A stretch of 64,000 nucleotides of DNA from Nitrobacter sp. NHB1 (GCF_036964665.1 NZ_JBAMDA010000001.1:2952001-3016000), one strand, 5' to 3'; counted from the stretch's first letter, positions 16,905-26,905 are shown. Notes: a model not told the origin generated them from the letters alone. Numbers and translations: made by a program.

Positions 16905-17540
16905 ATGGGCAGCCCACGGATCATCGCTGTGATCAACCAGAAGGGCGGCGCCGGCAAGACCACCGTGGCCATGCATCTCGGCGCGGGTCTGGCGCGGCGC
17001 GCGCCGGCGGTGGTGGTCGATCTGGACCCGCAGGGCTCGGCCACGCAATGGGCTGCGGCAGGCACACAATCCTTTCCTGCCACGGTCAAGCAGTTGCGCG
17101 TGGGCGCGGCTGCGATCGATCTGCGGCGGGACTTTCGCGCCTACCCCTTCGTCGTGCTGGACTGCCCGCCCTCGGTCGACAGCCGCGCGGCGGCGCTGGC
17201 GCTGCAAAGCTGCGACGTGGCTGTCATCCCGGTGCTGCCGTCGCCGGTGGATCTGTGGGCCAGCCTGCGGCTGCCGCAGGACATCGATGAGGCCGGGCAA
17301 CTCAATCCCCGGCTGCGCGCCTACCTGCTGCTGAACCAGATCGAGGCGCGCAGCGCGCTGTCGGCGGCGATGCAGGAGGCGCTGGCCGAGTTCGGCCTGC
17401 CAGTGCTGCGCACCCCGGTGCGCCGCCGCGGCATCTACAAGACCGCTGCGCTTGAGGGCGTGTCGGCATACCAATTGGGCGCGCGCGGGCAAAGTGCCGT
17501 CGCGGAGATCGAAGGCCTCATAGAGGAGATCCTTGCATGA
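16905..17540 (+). CDS. mcdA: McdA: ParA-type ATPase that positions carboxysomes
   Basis: A 211-residue ParA/MinD-family ATPase. The deviant Walker A motif is clear (NQKGGAGKTTVAMHLG, residues 11-26), with the switch I-like VVVDLDPQGSATQW and Walker B-like FVVLDCPPSVDSRA. Its short length and lack of an N-terminal DNA-binding domain match the McdA group, which forms nucleoid-bound gradients that space carboxysomes. It overlaps mcdB by 4 nt. Location in the cso operon makes plasmid or chromosome partitioning unlikely. Confidence 0.9.
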   Translation: MGSPRIIAVINQKGGAGKTTVAMHLGAGLARRAPAVVVDLDPQGSATQWAAAGTQSFPATVKQLRVGAAAIDLRRDFRAYPFVVLDCPPSVDSRAAALALQSCDVAVIPVLPSPVDLWASLRLPQDIDEAGQLNPRLRAYLLLNQIEARSALSAAMQEALAEFGLPVLRTPVRRRGIYKTAALEGVSAYQLGARGQSAVAEIEGLIEEILA

Positions 17541-17755
17541 CCAGCATCAAAGATAAGCTCGCCAGCAGCGTGCGTCAGGCCAAGACCGCTGCCGATTCCG
17601 CCCCCAACGCCGACAAGGCGGAGGTACACAAGACGTCGCGCTCAGCTTCGGCCACCAAGGCGGCCGCCGCCGAGCCAGCGCCTGCAGATTCATTGGCGGC
17701 CGAGCCGCCGTCGAGCGTGCAGGAGTTGTTTCCCGACCGCATTTGGCCGGATTGA
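17537..17755 (+). CDS. mcdB: McdB: carboxysome adaptor for McdA
   Basis: A 72-residue, Ala/Ser/Lys-rich protein predicted to be disordered, starting [16 protein letters not shown]. The conserved feature is the C terminus, LFPDRIWPD, with a tryptophan three residues from the end. This fits alpha-type McdB proteins, which end in a short aromatic motif and link the carboxysome to McdA. The start overlaps the mcdA stop (ATGA). Such genes are easily missed because of low complexity; the operon position supports the call. Confidence 0.85.
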   Translation: MTSIKDKLASSVRQAKTAADSAPNADKAEVHKTSRSASATKAAAAEPAPADSLAAEPPSSVQELFPDRIWPD

Positions 17756-17774
17756 GTATTTCAGGAACCTGATC

Positions 17775-18698
17775 ATGCGTGACGATCCCTCTCTGCGCGG
17801 CTACCTGCCGCGACGCGACCCTGCCTTTCACATGCCCGCGGCTTCTACCGCGCCCGGCGGCGTGGCCCTGCGTGCGGTAACCGATACGGCCGGCACTGCG
17901 GCCGTACTCGATGCCTACCGCGTCACCAAGGAGCCATACTACCGCACGGTGGCCGATGAAGTCGGGCTGTATGAAGCCGCTTATTCGGTCCGCATGCCGA
18001 TGATGCTGAAGGGTCCGACGGGTTGCGGCAAGACGCGCTTTGTCGAATACATCGCGTGGAAACTCGGCAAGCCGCTGATCACGGTCGCCTGCAACGAAGA
18101 CATGACCGCCAGCGACCTGGTCGGCCGCTTTCTGCTCGACGCCAGCGGCACCCGCTGGCAGGACGGGCCGCTGACCATGGCCGCGCGTTTCGGCGGGATC
18201 TGCTATCTCGACGAAGTGGTCGAGGCGCGGCAGGACACCACGGTCGTGATCCACTCCCTGACCGACGCGCGGCGCATTCTGCCGCTGGAGAAAAAGGGCG
18301 AGATCGTCGAGGCCCATCCGGATTTCCAGGTGGTCATCTCGTACAACCCCGGCTACCAGTCGCTGATGAAGGATCTGAAGCAGTCGACCAAGCAGCGGTT
18401 CGGCGCGCTGGACTTCAACTACCCCGAGCACGAGGTTGAGGCCGAGATCGTCGTGCACGAGAGCGGCGTTGCGTTGGACGCGGCGAAAAAGCTGGTGCAC
18501 ATCGCCGAACATGCGCGCAACCTCAAAGGCCATGGGCTGGATGAGGGCATCTCGACCCGCATGCTGATCTACGCCGGCTCGCTGATTTCCCGCGGCGTCG
18601 CGCCGCTGGCGGCCTGCCGCGTGGCGCTGGTGCGCCCGATCACCGATGATCCCGATATGCGCGACGCGCTCGATTCCGCGGTGACGACTTATTTTTGA
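17775..18698 (+). CDS. cbbQ: CbbQ: MoxR-type AAA+ RuBisCO activase subunit
   Basis: A 307-residue AAA+ ATPase of the MoxR/CbbQ group. The Walker A motif [14 protein letters not shown] lies around residues 78-91, Walker B is [13 protein letters not shown], and sensor I is [11 protein letters not shown]. Hexameric CbbQ works with CbbO to remove inhibitory sugar phosphates from form I RuBisCO. The N-terminal extension (about 1-45) is longer than in denitrification NorQ relatives and may aid docking to the shell. It starts 19 nt after mcdB and is followed by cbbO, the obligate partner. Confidence 0.94.
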   Translation: MRDDPSLRGYLPRRDPAFHMPAASTAPGGVALRAVTDTAGTAAVLDAYRVTKEPYYRTVADEVGLYEAAYSVRMPMMLKGPTGCGKTRFVEYIAWKLGKPLITVACNEDMTASDLVGRFLLDASGTRWQDGPLTMAARFGGICYLDEVVEARQDTTVVIHSLTDARRILPLEKKGEIVEAHPDFQVVISYNPGYQSLMKDLKQSTKQRFGALDFNYPEHEVEAEIVVHESGVALDAAKKLVHIAEHARNLKGHGLDEGISTRMLIYAGSLISRGVAPLAACRVALVRPITDDPDMRDALDSAVTTYF

Positions 18699-18789
18699 GC
18701 GTCTCCGAGCGGCTTCCGAGCCGTGAGGTGGGAAAGGAAACTTGAGGTCGGCCAAGGCAGCATCGCCAGGCAGTCCGAATTTACACATC

Positions 18790-21150
18790 ATGGCCATCCA
18801 CCTCGACGAATTCCAGGAACTCCTCGACGAACTGCCCGGCGGTGCGCAGGAGCTGCTGCGCGCGTCATGGAACGAGGCGGCGCGAGCCCTTAGCTCGCGC
18901 GGGCTGGACAACTATCTCAAGGGTGCGGTGGCGCTGCACCAGCTCGGTCGCGGCGAGGAGCTGGTGGTCAGTTTCATCCAGTCCATGCCGGAGGTGGGAC
19001 GCGCGATCGGTGAGGACGTGCTGCCCGATCTGGTCAACTTCCTGCTGGGCATGGCGTCCAAAACCTCGGGGCAGGTTCTGGCGCTGATCGCCGGCACCGC
19101 GCCGCTGGTGGCGCACCGCGTGGGCGATGCTGATCTGTTTCGCCGCTATCTGAAGGTGCTGGAGATCGTGGCGGCGCAGGTTCCGCGCGGCCTGCGGCCG
19201 ATGCTGGAAAACCTCGACCGTCTGCTCAATCAGCTTACGCTGGGCGGGCTGCGCCGCTGGGTGCAATGGGGTGCGCAGGCGTACAGGACCGATTTCGAAG
19301 GGCAGGCGGCCTATTTCGGGCTGCAGAGCGCCGATGCGCAGGCCGTGCTGCAGCAGGAGCGCAAGGGCACATTGTTCGTCGACATCCAGCGGCGGCTCAA
19401 CATCTACATGCGCGCGATCTGGGGCCGCGATTTTTTTCTGCGCCCCACCGCCGGCGATTACGAGAGCCGCGACGGGCTCAGGCCGTACATCGAGCATTAT
19501 GTCATCCACATCGCAGACGCCTATGACGACTACAAACCCCGGGGCGATGCGACCGCGCCCGAGCAGGTCGTCAGCGCGCTTGAGATCTACCGCGCCGCCG
19601 CCAACCACTGCGCCGCGCATCTGGTTTTCACCCAGACGCCGCTGTCGATGCAGCAGCTGCTGCCGGTGCAGATGGCGGTGATCGAGCTTTTCGAGGATGC
19701 GCGGGTGGAGGAGCTGGCGATCCGCAGCTTCCCCGGGATGCGCCAAGCCTGGCTGGCGCTGCATCCGGTGTTCGACTATTCGGCCCAGCCGCAGACCGTC
19801 GGCGAGTTGCTTGACCGCCTTGCCCGCGCCCTGCTCGACCTCGACTCGACCGACCCGCACCCGTTTGTGCGGCAGGGCGTGGCCGCGTTTCGTGCCCAGT
19901 CCGATCTGGACAGCAATCAGGTGAGCTGGAATCTGGGCGTGGATTTATCGCATCGCCTGTTCGAACTCGACCTGCCGACCTACCACAAGCTCACCGATGC
20001 GCTCAGCGCCATCTATCGCGACGACAACCGTGCCGTCTGGCATCTGGAGGAATACGACGAGGCGCAGGTGCTGGCCGCCACCTGGGAGACCCGCCAGCAG
20101 GTGCGCAGAAAAGTCAACGTGATGGAGATGGTCAACGAGGTGGACAGCGAGTTCGCCGGCGACGATGCGCAGGAGGTGTGGGAGCTCCCCACCGAGTTCT
20201 ATCTCGACCAGGAAGACGTGACCATCAACTCGCTCGAAGGCCGCCCGCCGGTCTCCGAGCCCTTCCACTATCCCGAGTGGGACTATCAGATCCAACTGGA
20301 GCGGCCCAATTGGGTGACGTTGCTTGAGTACCACCCGCTGATGGGCGAGCTGGAGGTGATCGAGGGCATCATCCTCGAGCACAAGCCGGTGATCTCGCGG
20401 CTCAAGTTCCTGATCGAGTCGATGGTGCCGCAGGGCATGCAGCGCATCCGCCACATGGAGGACGGTGACGAGATCGACATCAACGCCGCGGTGCGCGCGA
20501 TGATCGACATCCGCATCGGCCAGCAGCACGATCCGCGCATCATGATACGCTACAAGCGTGCGCTGCGCGATCTGGCGGTATTGGTTCTGCTGGACACGTC
20601 CGAGTCGTCCAACGACAAGGTGCGCGGCCACGACTACACGGTGATGGACCTCACCCGCGCCGCCACGGTGTTGCTGGCCGGTGCGCTCGACCGCATCGGC
20701 GACCCGTTTGCCATTCATGGCTTTTGTTCTGACGGCCGGCACGATGTGCACTATCAACGCTTCAAGGACTTCGATCAGCCGTATGACGATTCGGTCAAGG
20801 CGCGGCTGGCGGGGATGAAAGGGCGGCTCTCCACCCGCATGGGTGCAGCGCTGCGCCACGGCGCCCATTACCTGGCGCAGCAGCCCAAGAGCAAGCGCGT
20901 GGTGTTCGTCGTCACCGATGGCGAGCCGGCCGACAACGATGTGACCGATCCGCAATACCTGCGCCACGACGCCAAAGCCGCAGTGGAAGAACTCGGCCGC
21001 CAGGGCATCACGGTGTATGCACTGTCGCTCGACCCGCATGCCGACCAATATGTGTCGCGCATCTTCGGCATGAAGAACTTCACCGTCATCGACCAGGTCG
21101 AGCGCCTGCCGGAAAAACTGCCCATGCTCTACATGAGCCTGACGCGGTGA
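18790..21150 (+). CDS. cbbO: CbbO: von Willebrand A-domain partner of CbbQ
   Basis: A 786-residue protein with a long helical N-terminal region and a C-terminal VWA domain (from about residue 595). The metal-binding MIDAS motif reads [10 protein letters not shown], with later [12 protein letters not shown]. CbbO acts as the adaptor that brings CbbQ to RuBisCO. The frame is open from a TTG at 18742, but its ribosome site is too close (3 nt) and the family-like N terminus [16 protein letters not shown] supports the ATG at 18790, despite a weak upstream site. It lies 91 nt after cbbQ. Confidence 0.9.
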   Translation: MAIHLDEFQELLDELPGGAQELLRASWNEAARALSSRGLDNYLKGAVALHQLGRGEELVVSFIQSMPEVGRAIGEDVLPDLVNFLLGMASKTSGQVLALIAGTAPLVAHRVGDADLFRRYLKVLEIVAAQVPRGLRPMLENLDRLLNQLTLGGLRRWVQWGAQAYRTDFEGQAAYFGLQSADAQAVLQQERKGTLFVDIQRRLNIYMRAIWGRDFFLRPTAGDYESRDGLRPYIEHYVIHIADAYDDYKPRGDATAPEQVVSALEIYRAAANHCAAHLVFTQTPLSMQQLLPVQMAVIELFEDARVEELAIRSFPGMRQAWLALHPVFDYSAQPQTVGELLDRLARALLDLDSTDPHPFVRQGVAAFRAQSDLDSNQVSWNLGVDLSHRLFELDLPTYHKLTDALSAIYRDDNRAVWHLEEYDEAQVLAATWETRQQVRRKVNVMEMVNEVDSEFAGDDAQEVWELPTEFYLDQEDVTINSLEGRPPVSEPFHYPEWDYQIQLERPNWVTLLEYHPLMGELEVIEGIILEHKPVISRLKFLIESMVPQGMQRIRHMEDGDEIDINAAVRAMIDIRIGQQHDPRIMIRYKRALRDLAVLVLLDTSESSNDKVRGHDYTVMDLTRAATVLLAGALDRIGDPFAIHGFCSDGRHDVHYQRFKDFDQPYDDSVKARLAGMKGRLSTRMGAALRHGAHYLAQQPKSKRVVFVVTDGEPADNDVTDPQYLRHDAKAAVEELGRQGITVYALSLDPHADQYVSRIFGMKNFTVIDQVERLPEKLPMLYMSLTR

Positions 21151-21163
21151 GGGCGGGCTGAAG

Positions 21164-21796
21164 ATGAAGATCACCCTGCGCACCTACGTGTTCATGGACG
21201 CGCTGCAGCCGCAGCTGGCGTCTTACATCGCGACGTCTTCGCAAGGCTTTCTGCCGGTGCCCGGCGATGCCTGCATGTGGATCGAGGTCGCGCCCGGCAT
21301 GGCGGTGCACAACCTCTCGGACATCGCGCTGAAAAAAACCAATGTGCGCATGGGCGAGCAGGTCGTCGAGCGCGCTTTCGGCTCGATGGAGCTCCACTTC
21401 CGCAACCAGAGCGAGGTGCTCGCTGCGGGCGAACTGATCCTGCGGCAGCTCAACACCACCATGGAGTCGCGGCTGCGCTGCAAGGTGGCGTGGAACGAGA
21501 TCATCCGCGCCATCACTCCCGACCACGCCACGCTGATTAATCGCCAGTTGCGCAAGGGCTCGATGATCCTGCCTGGCAAGAGCATGTTCATCCTGGAAGT
21601 CGAGCCGGCGGGCTATATCGTCTATGCCGCCAACGAGGCCGAGAAGGCCGCGCACATCACCCTGGTCGACGTCAAGGCCTTCGGTTCTTTCGGCCGCCTG
21701 ACCATGATGGGCAACGAGGCCGAGGCTGAGGAAGCGCAGCGCGCAGCGCTTGCCGCGATCGAGCGCCTGAACCAGCGCGCCGTCCCACACATGTGA
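21164..21796 (+). CDS. csoS1D: CsoS1D: tandem-BMC shell protein (gated pore)
   Basis: A 210-residue protein with two fused BMC domains (about 1-110 and 111-210), the BMC-T type. It stacks as trimers and forms a large gated pore for bigger metabolites such as RuBP. Recognisable parts are [38 protein letters not shown] and [20 protein letters not shown]. In other species it lies outside the main cso cluster or at its end next to cbbO, as here. Spacing to cbbO is 13 nt. Confidence 0.92.
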   Translation: MKITLRTYVFMDALQPQLASYIATSSQGFLPVPGDACMWIEVAPGMAVHNLSDIALKKTNVRMGEQVVERAFGSMELHFRNQSEVLAAGELILRQLNTTMESRLRCKVAWNEIIRAITPDHATLINRQLRKGSMILPGKSMFILEVEPAGYIVYAANEAEKAAHITLVDVKAFGSFGRLTMMGNEAEAEEAQRAALAAIERLNQRAVPHM

Positions 21797-21801
21797 GCCC
21801 C

Positions 21802-22623
21802 ATGGAAATCGACTCCATCGCAAAAAAGCTGCTGTTTTCCACTGTGCGAGTGGATACCGAACTCGAGGATGGCAGCACCGGCTCGGGCACGGCCTTCATC
21901 CTCAGCCACGCCCACGCCCGGGGCAGCACGCCGTTTATCGTCACGAACCGCCATCTGGTCGAGGGCGTGCGCCGCGGCGGCCTGGTGTTCACCCAGACAA
22001 GTGAGGGCAAGCCGGCATTCGGCCAGCGCTTTCAGCTCAATATCGACGACTTCCCCGCGGCGTGGTTCGTCCATCCCGATCCCGAGGTCGATCTGGCCAT
22101 CGTGCCGCTGCGACCGCTCGAGCGTGCGGCGCGCGATCTTGGCGTGCAGCTGTATTACCACGCGATCGACAGCCAGAGCATTCCCGATGCGGCCGCGGTG
22201 CGGGGTTTCGACGCACTCGAGGAGGTGCTGTTCGTCGGCTATCCCAGCGGGGTGTGGGATCAGGTCAACCTCATGCCCATCCTGCGACGCGGCACTACGG
22301 CCACGCCGCTGGAACTCGACTTCGAGGGGCACAAGCAATTCCTGATCGACGCCGCAGTGTATCCCGGATCGAGCGGCAGCCCGGTATTCGTGGTGCGCGA
22401 CGATCCGCTGCGCCCGCGCGGCGACTCGGCGCGCACCATCTGGTTCGCCGGGGTGGTGGCGGAGGTGTTCTTCCGCGAAGAGGCCAACCAGCTCGTGCCC
22501 GGGCCGGTGCCGGCGCAGCCCCAGTCCGTCGGCGCGGAGATGATCGACCTCGGCCTAGTGATCAAGTCCGAATCCGTACGCGAGCTCATCGACGCATACG
22601 TACACAAATGGCTGTCTGACTGA
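21802..22623 (+). CDS. Trypsin-like serine protease at the end of the carboxysome operon
   Basis: A 273-residue protein with the chymotrypsin/trypsin-like fold. A full catalytic triad is visible: H51 in TNRHLVEG, D97 in EVDLAIVPL and S191 in YPGSSGSPVFVV. There is no signal peptide, membrane segment or PDZ domain, so it is unlike DegP and probably cytosolic. It begins 5 nt after csoS1D, inside the same operon; a GTG at 21793 is an alternative start. Possible roles are processing or turnover of a carboxysome protein. This is inference; I do not know a characterised carboxysome protease of this type. Confidence 0.85.
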   Translation: MEIDSIAKKLLFSTVRVDTELEDGSTGSGTAFILSHAHARGSTPFIVTNRHLVEGVRRGGLVFTQTSEGKPAFGQRFQLNIDDFPAAWFVHPDPEVDLAIVPLRPLERAARDLGVQLYYHAIDSQSIPDAAAVRGFDALEEVLFVGYPSGVWDQVNLMPILRRGTTATPLELDFEGHKQFLIDAAVYPGSSGSPVFVVRDDPLRPRGDSARTIWFAGVVAEVFFREEANQLVPGPVPAQPQSVGAEMIDLGLVIKSESVRELIDAYVHKWLSD

Positions 22624-22886
22624 ATCCGCCCGCGCCGCGGCTACGATGTCGGGCATGAATGCACTGGACGCCCTGTCCGCGGTTTCGGTCGTGGTGGTTG
22701 CGTATTTCGCAAAAGCGGGACAGCAGTTTCGCCAATTGGAGGACAGTGGTTTCGCGAAATCGCTACAGCGAGGCGGCGCTGGTTTTTTAACGCGAGAGGT
22801 TGGCTGGATTTTCCGATCTTTCACACGTGACGATCGAAGTCCAGCGGCAGACTTGGTCGCCGGAACGGCTGGAAGAGGCCAATAGC
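22624..22886. other. Spacer between the carboxysome operon and the next accessory block
   Basis: Short open frames exist on both strands (for example 22646-22885 plus), but none has a recognisable family, a good ribosome site or coding-like composition. No clear intrinsic terminator for the cso operon was found. It marks the right edge of the CO2-concentrating genes. Confidence 0.4.
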
Positions 22887-23645
22887 TCAGAATGTGAATA
22901 ATACCGCCGCATACCAAGAATACTGATTTGTGGCCGGTGCGTTCTGAATGCCTTTCGCGGCATAGCCGAGGAGATGGATGTTTTCATCCAGATCGTATTT
23001 CGCCCCGATACCGAGGCTTGTCGTCGCAAGGTTGCCCGCTCGGTCAGCGGTTTGATGAAAGACTTCGACGCCAAGCTGTAGCTTGGGCAAGACCTGTCGC
23101 GTTAAGGTGCCGCCATAGATGCAAAAATCGTGAGATCGTCCGGCGGCACTAAACTGACAGCCGCCTCCTCCGAACGCCGACCATTTGCCCCAATCCTTCT
23201 GCACCCAGATCGGCAACAGAAAAGACGCCTGGCGATCGCCGACGGATCGGGAGCCGCTTGGCAGGAAGACTCGCGGAAACACGGCGACGTCAAACCCGAA
23301 CGTATCCTGGTGGAGAAATCTGTACTTTGCCGCGAGTTCGATGTTGCTGAGGCCGATGGCAGTTGGCCCGTTCGAGGGAAAGTCGAAGCCGACGGGTAGC
23401 GTTGCGGTGAGTTGCAGGTCGGGGGCCGCACCATAGTTGAAATCGATTCCACTCGCCCCCGAGAGGCCTCCTTTCGAGCGGGTTCCCTTGTTGAAAGTGT
23501 AGATTTCATAGTGATGATAATCGGTCGGTTCGGGATCGTCGGACTGATAGGGAGGGCCTGCAATGGCTGGGAAGGCGTGCATGACCGTGAGCCCAGCAGT
23601 CAGGGTAACAAAACCAGTCCGGCGCCCGATGCGTCTTTTCGACAT
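22887..23645 (-). CDS. Predicted outer-membrane beta-barrel protein (phenol-degradation MetA-like)
   Basis: A 252-residue protein with a signal peptide (MSKRRIGRRTGFVTLTAG..., cleavage near AIAG/PP). The mature part is rich in alternating strands (LQLTATLPVGFDF, IELAAKYRF) and ends in phenylalanine (AVLFTF), as outer-membrane barrels do. The layout resembles the PF13557 family of barrels found near aromatic degradation genes. No such pathway is adjacent, so the transported compound is unknown. The frame is open to 23696, but the ATG at 23645 places the signal peptide correctly. Confidence 0.7.
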   Translation of the reverse strand: MSKRRIGRRTGFVTLTAGLTVMHAFPAIAGPPYQSDDPEPTDYHHYEIYTFNKGTRSKGGLSGASGIDFNYGAAPDLQLTATLPVGFDFPSNGPTAIGLSNIELAAKYRFLHQDTFGFDVAVFPRVFLPSGSRSVGDRQASFLLPIWVQKDWGKWSAFGGGGCQFSAAGRSHDFCIYGGTLTRQVLPKLQLGVEVFHQTADRAGNLATTSLGIGAKYDLDENIHLLGYAAKGIQNAPATNQYSWYAAVLFTF

Positions 23646-23712
23646 TTTGCTCACAATGGCCGCAGTTTCCAACCTTTCGTCGGCGCGAGGCAGCATACCA
23701 TTTCGTCCGGGA

Positions 23713-24495
23713 TCATGCAGGATGTTGGCCCGCTCGCTGGGGTAGCAGAAAAATCAGGCCAACGATGACCGCCGCCAGCATCGCCGAAGCGAGTGGCCTG
23801 CTCAAGTCAAGACCGCCATGGTTGATCGGTTTGTCGAGGAAGTCACCGACGGTCGCTCCGAGCGGTCGCGTCAAAATAAAGGCGGTCCAAAACAAGAAAA
23901 CGCGCGATACACTCGTCCAGTAATAGAGCGCAGCAACGACTGCGAGCGCGGCGCCGAAGACCAGAGCGCCGCCCTGATAGCCGAGCCCGCCAGTATCGGC
24001 GAGCCAATCGCCGAGTGCGGTGCCGAGCGTTTGGGAAAAGGTAATCGTCACCCAATAGAAGATTTCGACTTTTGGGGATGCAACTGTCATCACGTCCACA
24101 GTGCCCATGGCAAAATACCAGATCGCAAGGGAGGCCAGGACAAGACAAAAGAGAATCGACGCGCCACCGGTATAGCCAATACCTAAGGAGCGATCGAAAA
24201 AGTCTGCCATGGCGGTGCCGACTGTCGTCGACGCCACGATGGCGATCCAATAGACCCAGGCGTTGAATTTCTTCGTTGATATTTGGGCTGCAACCGCGGC
24301 GACAAATATCACGAGAAATATGCCTGTGCCGATCAGATATCCGCCATTGTGCGCATTTTTGTCAGCGTGAAAAACGCTCATTGTCACCGCATCGCCGCCG
24401 GTCTCCCCAAGCGTCGTTGCAAGAATTTTGATGATCCAGAACCCGAGCGTGACGGCGGGGACCTTGCTCAAGTTGGCAGAGACTTCGTTTTTCAT
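23713..24495 (-). CDS. DUF347-repeat membrane protein (COG4705-like)
   Basis: A 260-residue integral membrane protein with eight or so helices arranged as four copies of a repeat. Each repeat carries a glycine/acid motif: LATTLGETGGD, TTVGTAMADFFD, QTLGTALGDWLAD and RPLGATVGDFLD. These fit the DUF347 repeat. The acidic residues at the membrane edge hint at cation handling, but the function is not established. It lies upstream of, and divergent from, an OmpR-type two-component pair, which may control it. GAAGGT precedes the ATG. Confidence 0.75.
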   Translation of the reverse strand: MKNEVSANLSKVPAVTLGFWIIKILATTLGETGGDAVTMSVFHADKNAHNGGYLIGTGIFLVIFVAAVAAQISTKKFNAWVYWIAIVASTTVGTAMADFFDRSLGIGYTGGASILFCLVLASLAIWYFAMGTVDVMTVASPKVEIFYWVTITFSQTLGTALGDWLADTGGLGYQGGALVFGAALAVVAALYYWTSVSRVFLFWTAFILTRPLGATVGDFLDKPINHGGLDLSRPLASAMLAAVIVGLIFLLPQRAGQHPA

Positions 24496-24545
24496 GAGTA
24501 ATTACCTTCAATCGCTGCTTTTGCTTCCGGCCATACGTGTCGAAT

Positions 24546-24652
24546 CTAGAGCGTTTTCGAGCGAAGTGGGCACCGGTTCGCGTGAAGAAAACGCGTCAAT
24601 TCAAAATCATAGAGCCTCGCTTCTGATTCCATCAGAAGCGGAATGGCTCTAG
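24546..24652 (+). repeat. Dispersed palindromic repeat, copy 2
   Basis: A 107-bp element bounded by CTAGAGC and GGCTCTAG. It contains GCGTTTTCGAGCGAAG, CACCGGTTCGCGTGAAGAAA and a terminal hairpin CGCTTCTGAT...ATCAGAAGCG. It lies in the 437-nt spacer between the divergent genes at 24495 and 24933. The remaining 24653-24932 holds no recognisable gene and presumably carries the promoter of the two-component pair. Confidence 0.8.
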
Positions 24653-24932
24653 TGGCTTTCCCAGACAGGAGTCGGTGAGGTCGATCGCCAACGTGGATTC
24701 CGAATGAGCCAGCCGACTTAGGGGGAACTTAGAAATCGAGCGGTTGACGGGAGAATTGAGGTATCGTGCTAAGGCGCCGCTAAGTGCCCTGATGAATTCA
24801 GATCGAAACGTTCCCAACATGGAGGTGGGGATCGCCTTCGGGGAAACCGGCATGTCGCCGCTGAAAAAGGCCGAACTGGCCAGGGCGACTGGTATAAAGG
24901 GACGTTTCGACGGGCCGTCGGTACGGTGTTTC

Positions 24933-25595
24933 ATGCGTATCCTCTTGGTTGAAGATGACCGAATGGTCGGGGCGGCGGTGACGCAGGCGCTCAAAGACGC
25001 CGCCTATGCGGTGGATTGGGTGAAAGATGGCCAAACCGCGATCGAAGCAGCGCATGCGGTAACCTACGATCTCACATTGCTCGACCTCGGATTGCCATCT
25101 CCAGACGGCACCGAAGTGCTGCGCGCCTTCCGGAAGATGAACCGGCAGTTGCCCGTCATCATCGTGACTGCCCGCGATGCGATCGACGATCGTATCAACG
25201 GACTTGACCTCGGCGCGGACGATTACCTCGTCAAGCCTTTCGAAATCCGGGAGCTTCTCGCGCGCATGCGGGCCATCCTGCGGCGGCAAGGAAGCGGAAG
25301 CTCCGCAATCTTGAGCAATGGCACGATAAGTCTCGATCCGGCGACCCACGAGGTCACTCACGGTGGCGGCGCGGCACGCCTGACGGCACGGGAGTTCGCT
25401 CTTCTTCAGGCTCTCATGCTTCGCCCGGGCACGATCCTGTCGCGAGTCGATCTTGAACGGCACATCTACGGTTGGAACGAGGAGGTCGAGAGCAACGCCG
25501 TGGAGTTCCTGATCCATGCGATCCGCAAAAAGCTCGGAGCGTCGTCGATCCGCAACGTCAGGGGCGTCGGCTGGATGGTCGATCGGTCATGTTGA
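24933..25595 (+). CDS. OmpR/PhoB-family response regulator
   Basis: A 220-residue two-component regulator. The receiver domain (about 1-115) has the acidic pair VEDDR, the phosphorylated aspartate D51 in LLDLGLPSPDG and the conserved lysine in DYLVKPFEIRELL. The C-terminal winged-helix domain ends NVRGVGWMVD. It resembles QseB/PmrA-type regulators. The frame is open from 24744, but the receiver begins MRILLVEDD at 24933. It overlaps the downstream kinase gene by 7 nt and is probably co-translated with it. Confidence 0.93.
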   Translation: MRILLVEDDRMVGAAVTQALKDAAYAVDWVKDGQTAIEAAHAVTYDLTLLDLGLPSPDGTEVLRAFRKMNRQLPVIIVTARDAIDDRINGLDLGADDYLVKPFEIRELLARMRAILRRQGSGSSAILSNGTISLDPATHEVTHGGGAARLTAREFALLQALMLRPGTILSRVDLERHIYGWNEEVESNAVEFLIHAIRKKLGASSIRNVRGVGWMVDRSC

Positions 25596-26905
25596 TCGCC
25601 TCGCTGCGCGGGCGACTCTTCACGGGGCTCGCCCTACTCACCGTCGGGATGGCGCTCGCAGCGGGCTATCTCGCCTACCGGTGGGCGTTCGATGAGGCGA
25701 TCGAACTTCAGGACGCGATCCTGTTGCAGGTGGGATCGCTGGCGGCAAACAACCATCTGTCGACCAGACTTCCGCCGGAAGGAAATATTGACGGTGAGGC
25801 GCAGGTTCTTATCGAGGAGATCAAGCCGAACGGCGATACGACTACGCGGGGAAATGCGCAGTCGCGGTTCTCGAGCGATCTCCCGGACGGGTTCCAGACT
25901 GTCATGCGGGGCGGGACGCAATGGCGGATCCTCGTCCGGACACGTTCCGATGGAAGTCGCGTCGCCGTCGGTCAACCGACGGCCAACCGTGACGAAGTCG
26001 CGCAGGACAGCGCGCTGCGGACGATCGTGCCACTGGGAATCCTTGTTCCCTGCCTCATGGTGCTGATTGCCGTCGTGGTGGATCGGAGCCTGCGCCCGCT
26101 TTCCCGGTTGGCAAGGCATCTTGACGCGAAGAAATCGGACCATTTGGAAAAACTGCCGACGGACGCCATTCCAACCGAATTGGTGCCATTTGTCGCATCG
26201 ATCAATCGCCTCCTCGAACGCATCGCGATGATGTTCGACAAACAGCGGCGGTTCGTCGCCGATGCCGCGCATGAGCTTCGCACACCCATCACCGCCCTGG
26301 TCGTCCAGGCCGAGAATCTGGGGCAGGCCGATCTTTCGGAGGACGGGCGCGATCGTCTCAACTCCCTCAAGACCGGTATTCGCAGGATGGGGCACCTGTT
26401 GGAGCAACTGCTCGCGTTGGCGAGGTACGACAACGACACTTCCGCAGACGATCCGCAAACCGACTTTGGTCACGTCCTTAAGGAGGTGGTCGCCGATCTT
26501 CTTCCCGCCGCGCGGGACAAGTCGGTTGATCTTGGTTTTGCTTGCATCGAACCGGTTTCGGTTGGGGTCGAACCGGTCGCCCTTACGGTCCTTGCTCGAA
26601 ATCTGCTCGACAATGCCTTGAGACACACGCCCCCGGGCGGACGGGTGGACGTAAGTCTTTTTGCTGAAAAGGAGCTTGTGGTTTTCAGGGTTGAAGATAC
26701 CGGATCCGGAATTCCGGATGCTGATCTTGGTCGGATATTCGAGCCCTTCTTTCGGGGAAGTCATGCTCGCGGTGAGGGGGTCGGTCTTGGTCTTTCGATC
26801 GTACGGCGCATCGTCGATCGATGTCACGGATTAATCAGACTTCAAAATAAGCCAGGCATTGAAGGGTCTGGCCTGCGGGCGACAGTCTCCTTCCCGCAGA
26901 AATGA
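25589..26905 (+). CDS. Sensor histidine kinase, partner of the preceding regulator
   Basis: A 438-residue membrane kinase. There are two transmembrane helices (about 10-31 and 148-168) around a periplasmic sensor of about 115 residues, then a HAMP linker. The dimerisation domain has the phosphorylated H228 in VADAAHELRTPITAL, and the ATPase domain has N, G1 and G2 boxes (NLLDNALRHTPPGG, EDTGSGIP, GVGLGLSIVRRI). The organisation matches the QseC/PmrB group. The signal is unknown; the neighbouring DUF347 membrane protein and outer-membrane barrel are candidate targets. Confidence 0.92.
   Translation: MLIASLRGRLFTGLALLTVGMALAAGYLAYRWAFDEAIELQDAILLQVGSLAANNHLSTRLPPEGNIDGEAQVLIEEIKPNGDTTTRGNAQSRFSSDLPDGFQTVMRGGTQWRILVRTRSDGSRVAVGQPTANRDEVAQDSALRTIVPLGILVPCLMVLIAVVVDRSLRPLSRLARHLDAKKSDHLEKLPTDAIPTELVPFVASINRLLERIAMMFDKQRRFVADAAHELRTPITALVVQAENLGQADLSEDGRDRLNSLKTGIRRMGHLLEQLLALARYDNDTSADDPQTDFGHVLKEVVADLLPAARDKSVDLGFACIEPVSVGVEPVALTVLARNLLDNALRHTPPGGRVDVSLFAEKELVVFRVEDTGSGIPDADLGRIFEPFFRGSHARGEGVGLGLSIVRRIVDRCHGLIRLQNKPGIEGSGLRATVSFPQK

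Noticed and set aside
16905-17540. Plasmid-type ParA indicating a plasmid or origin nearby.
   Set aside because: It is short, sits inside the cso operon and is followed by an McdB-like gene; no ParB or origin repeats were seen.
22646-22885. A 79-codon plus-strand gene after the protease.
   Set aside because: No family match, no ribosome site and no coding-like composition; kept only as a described spacer.
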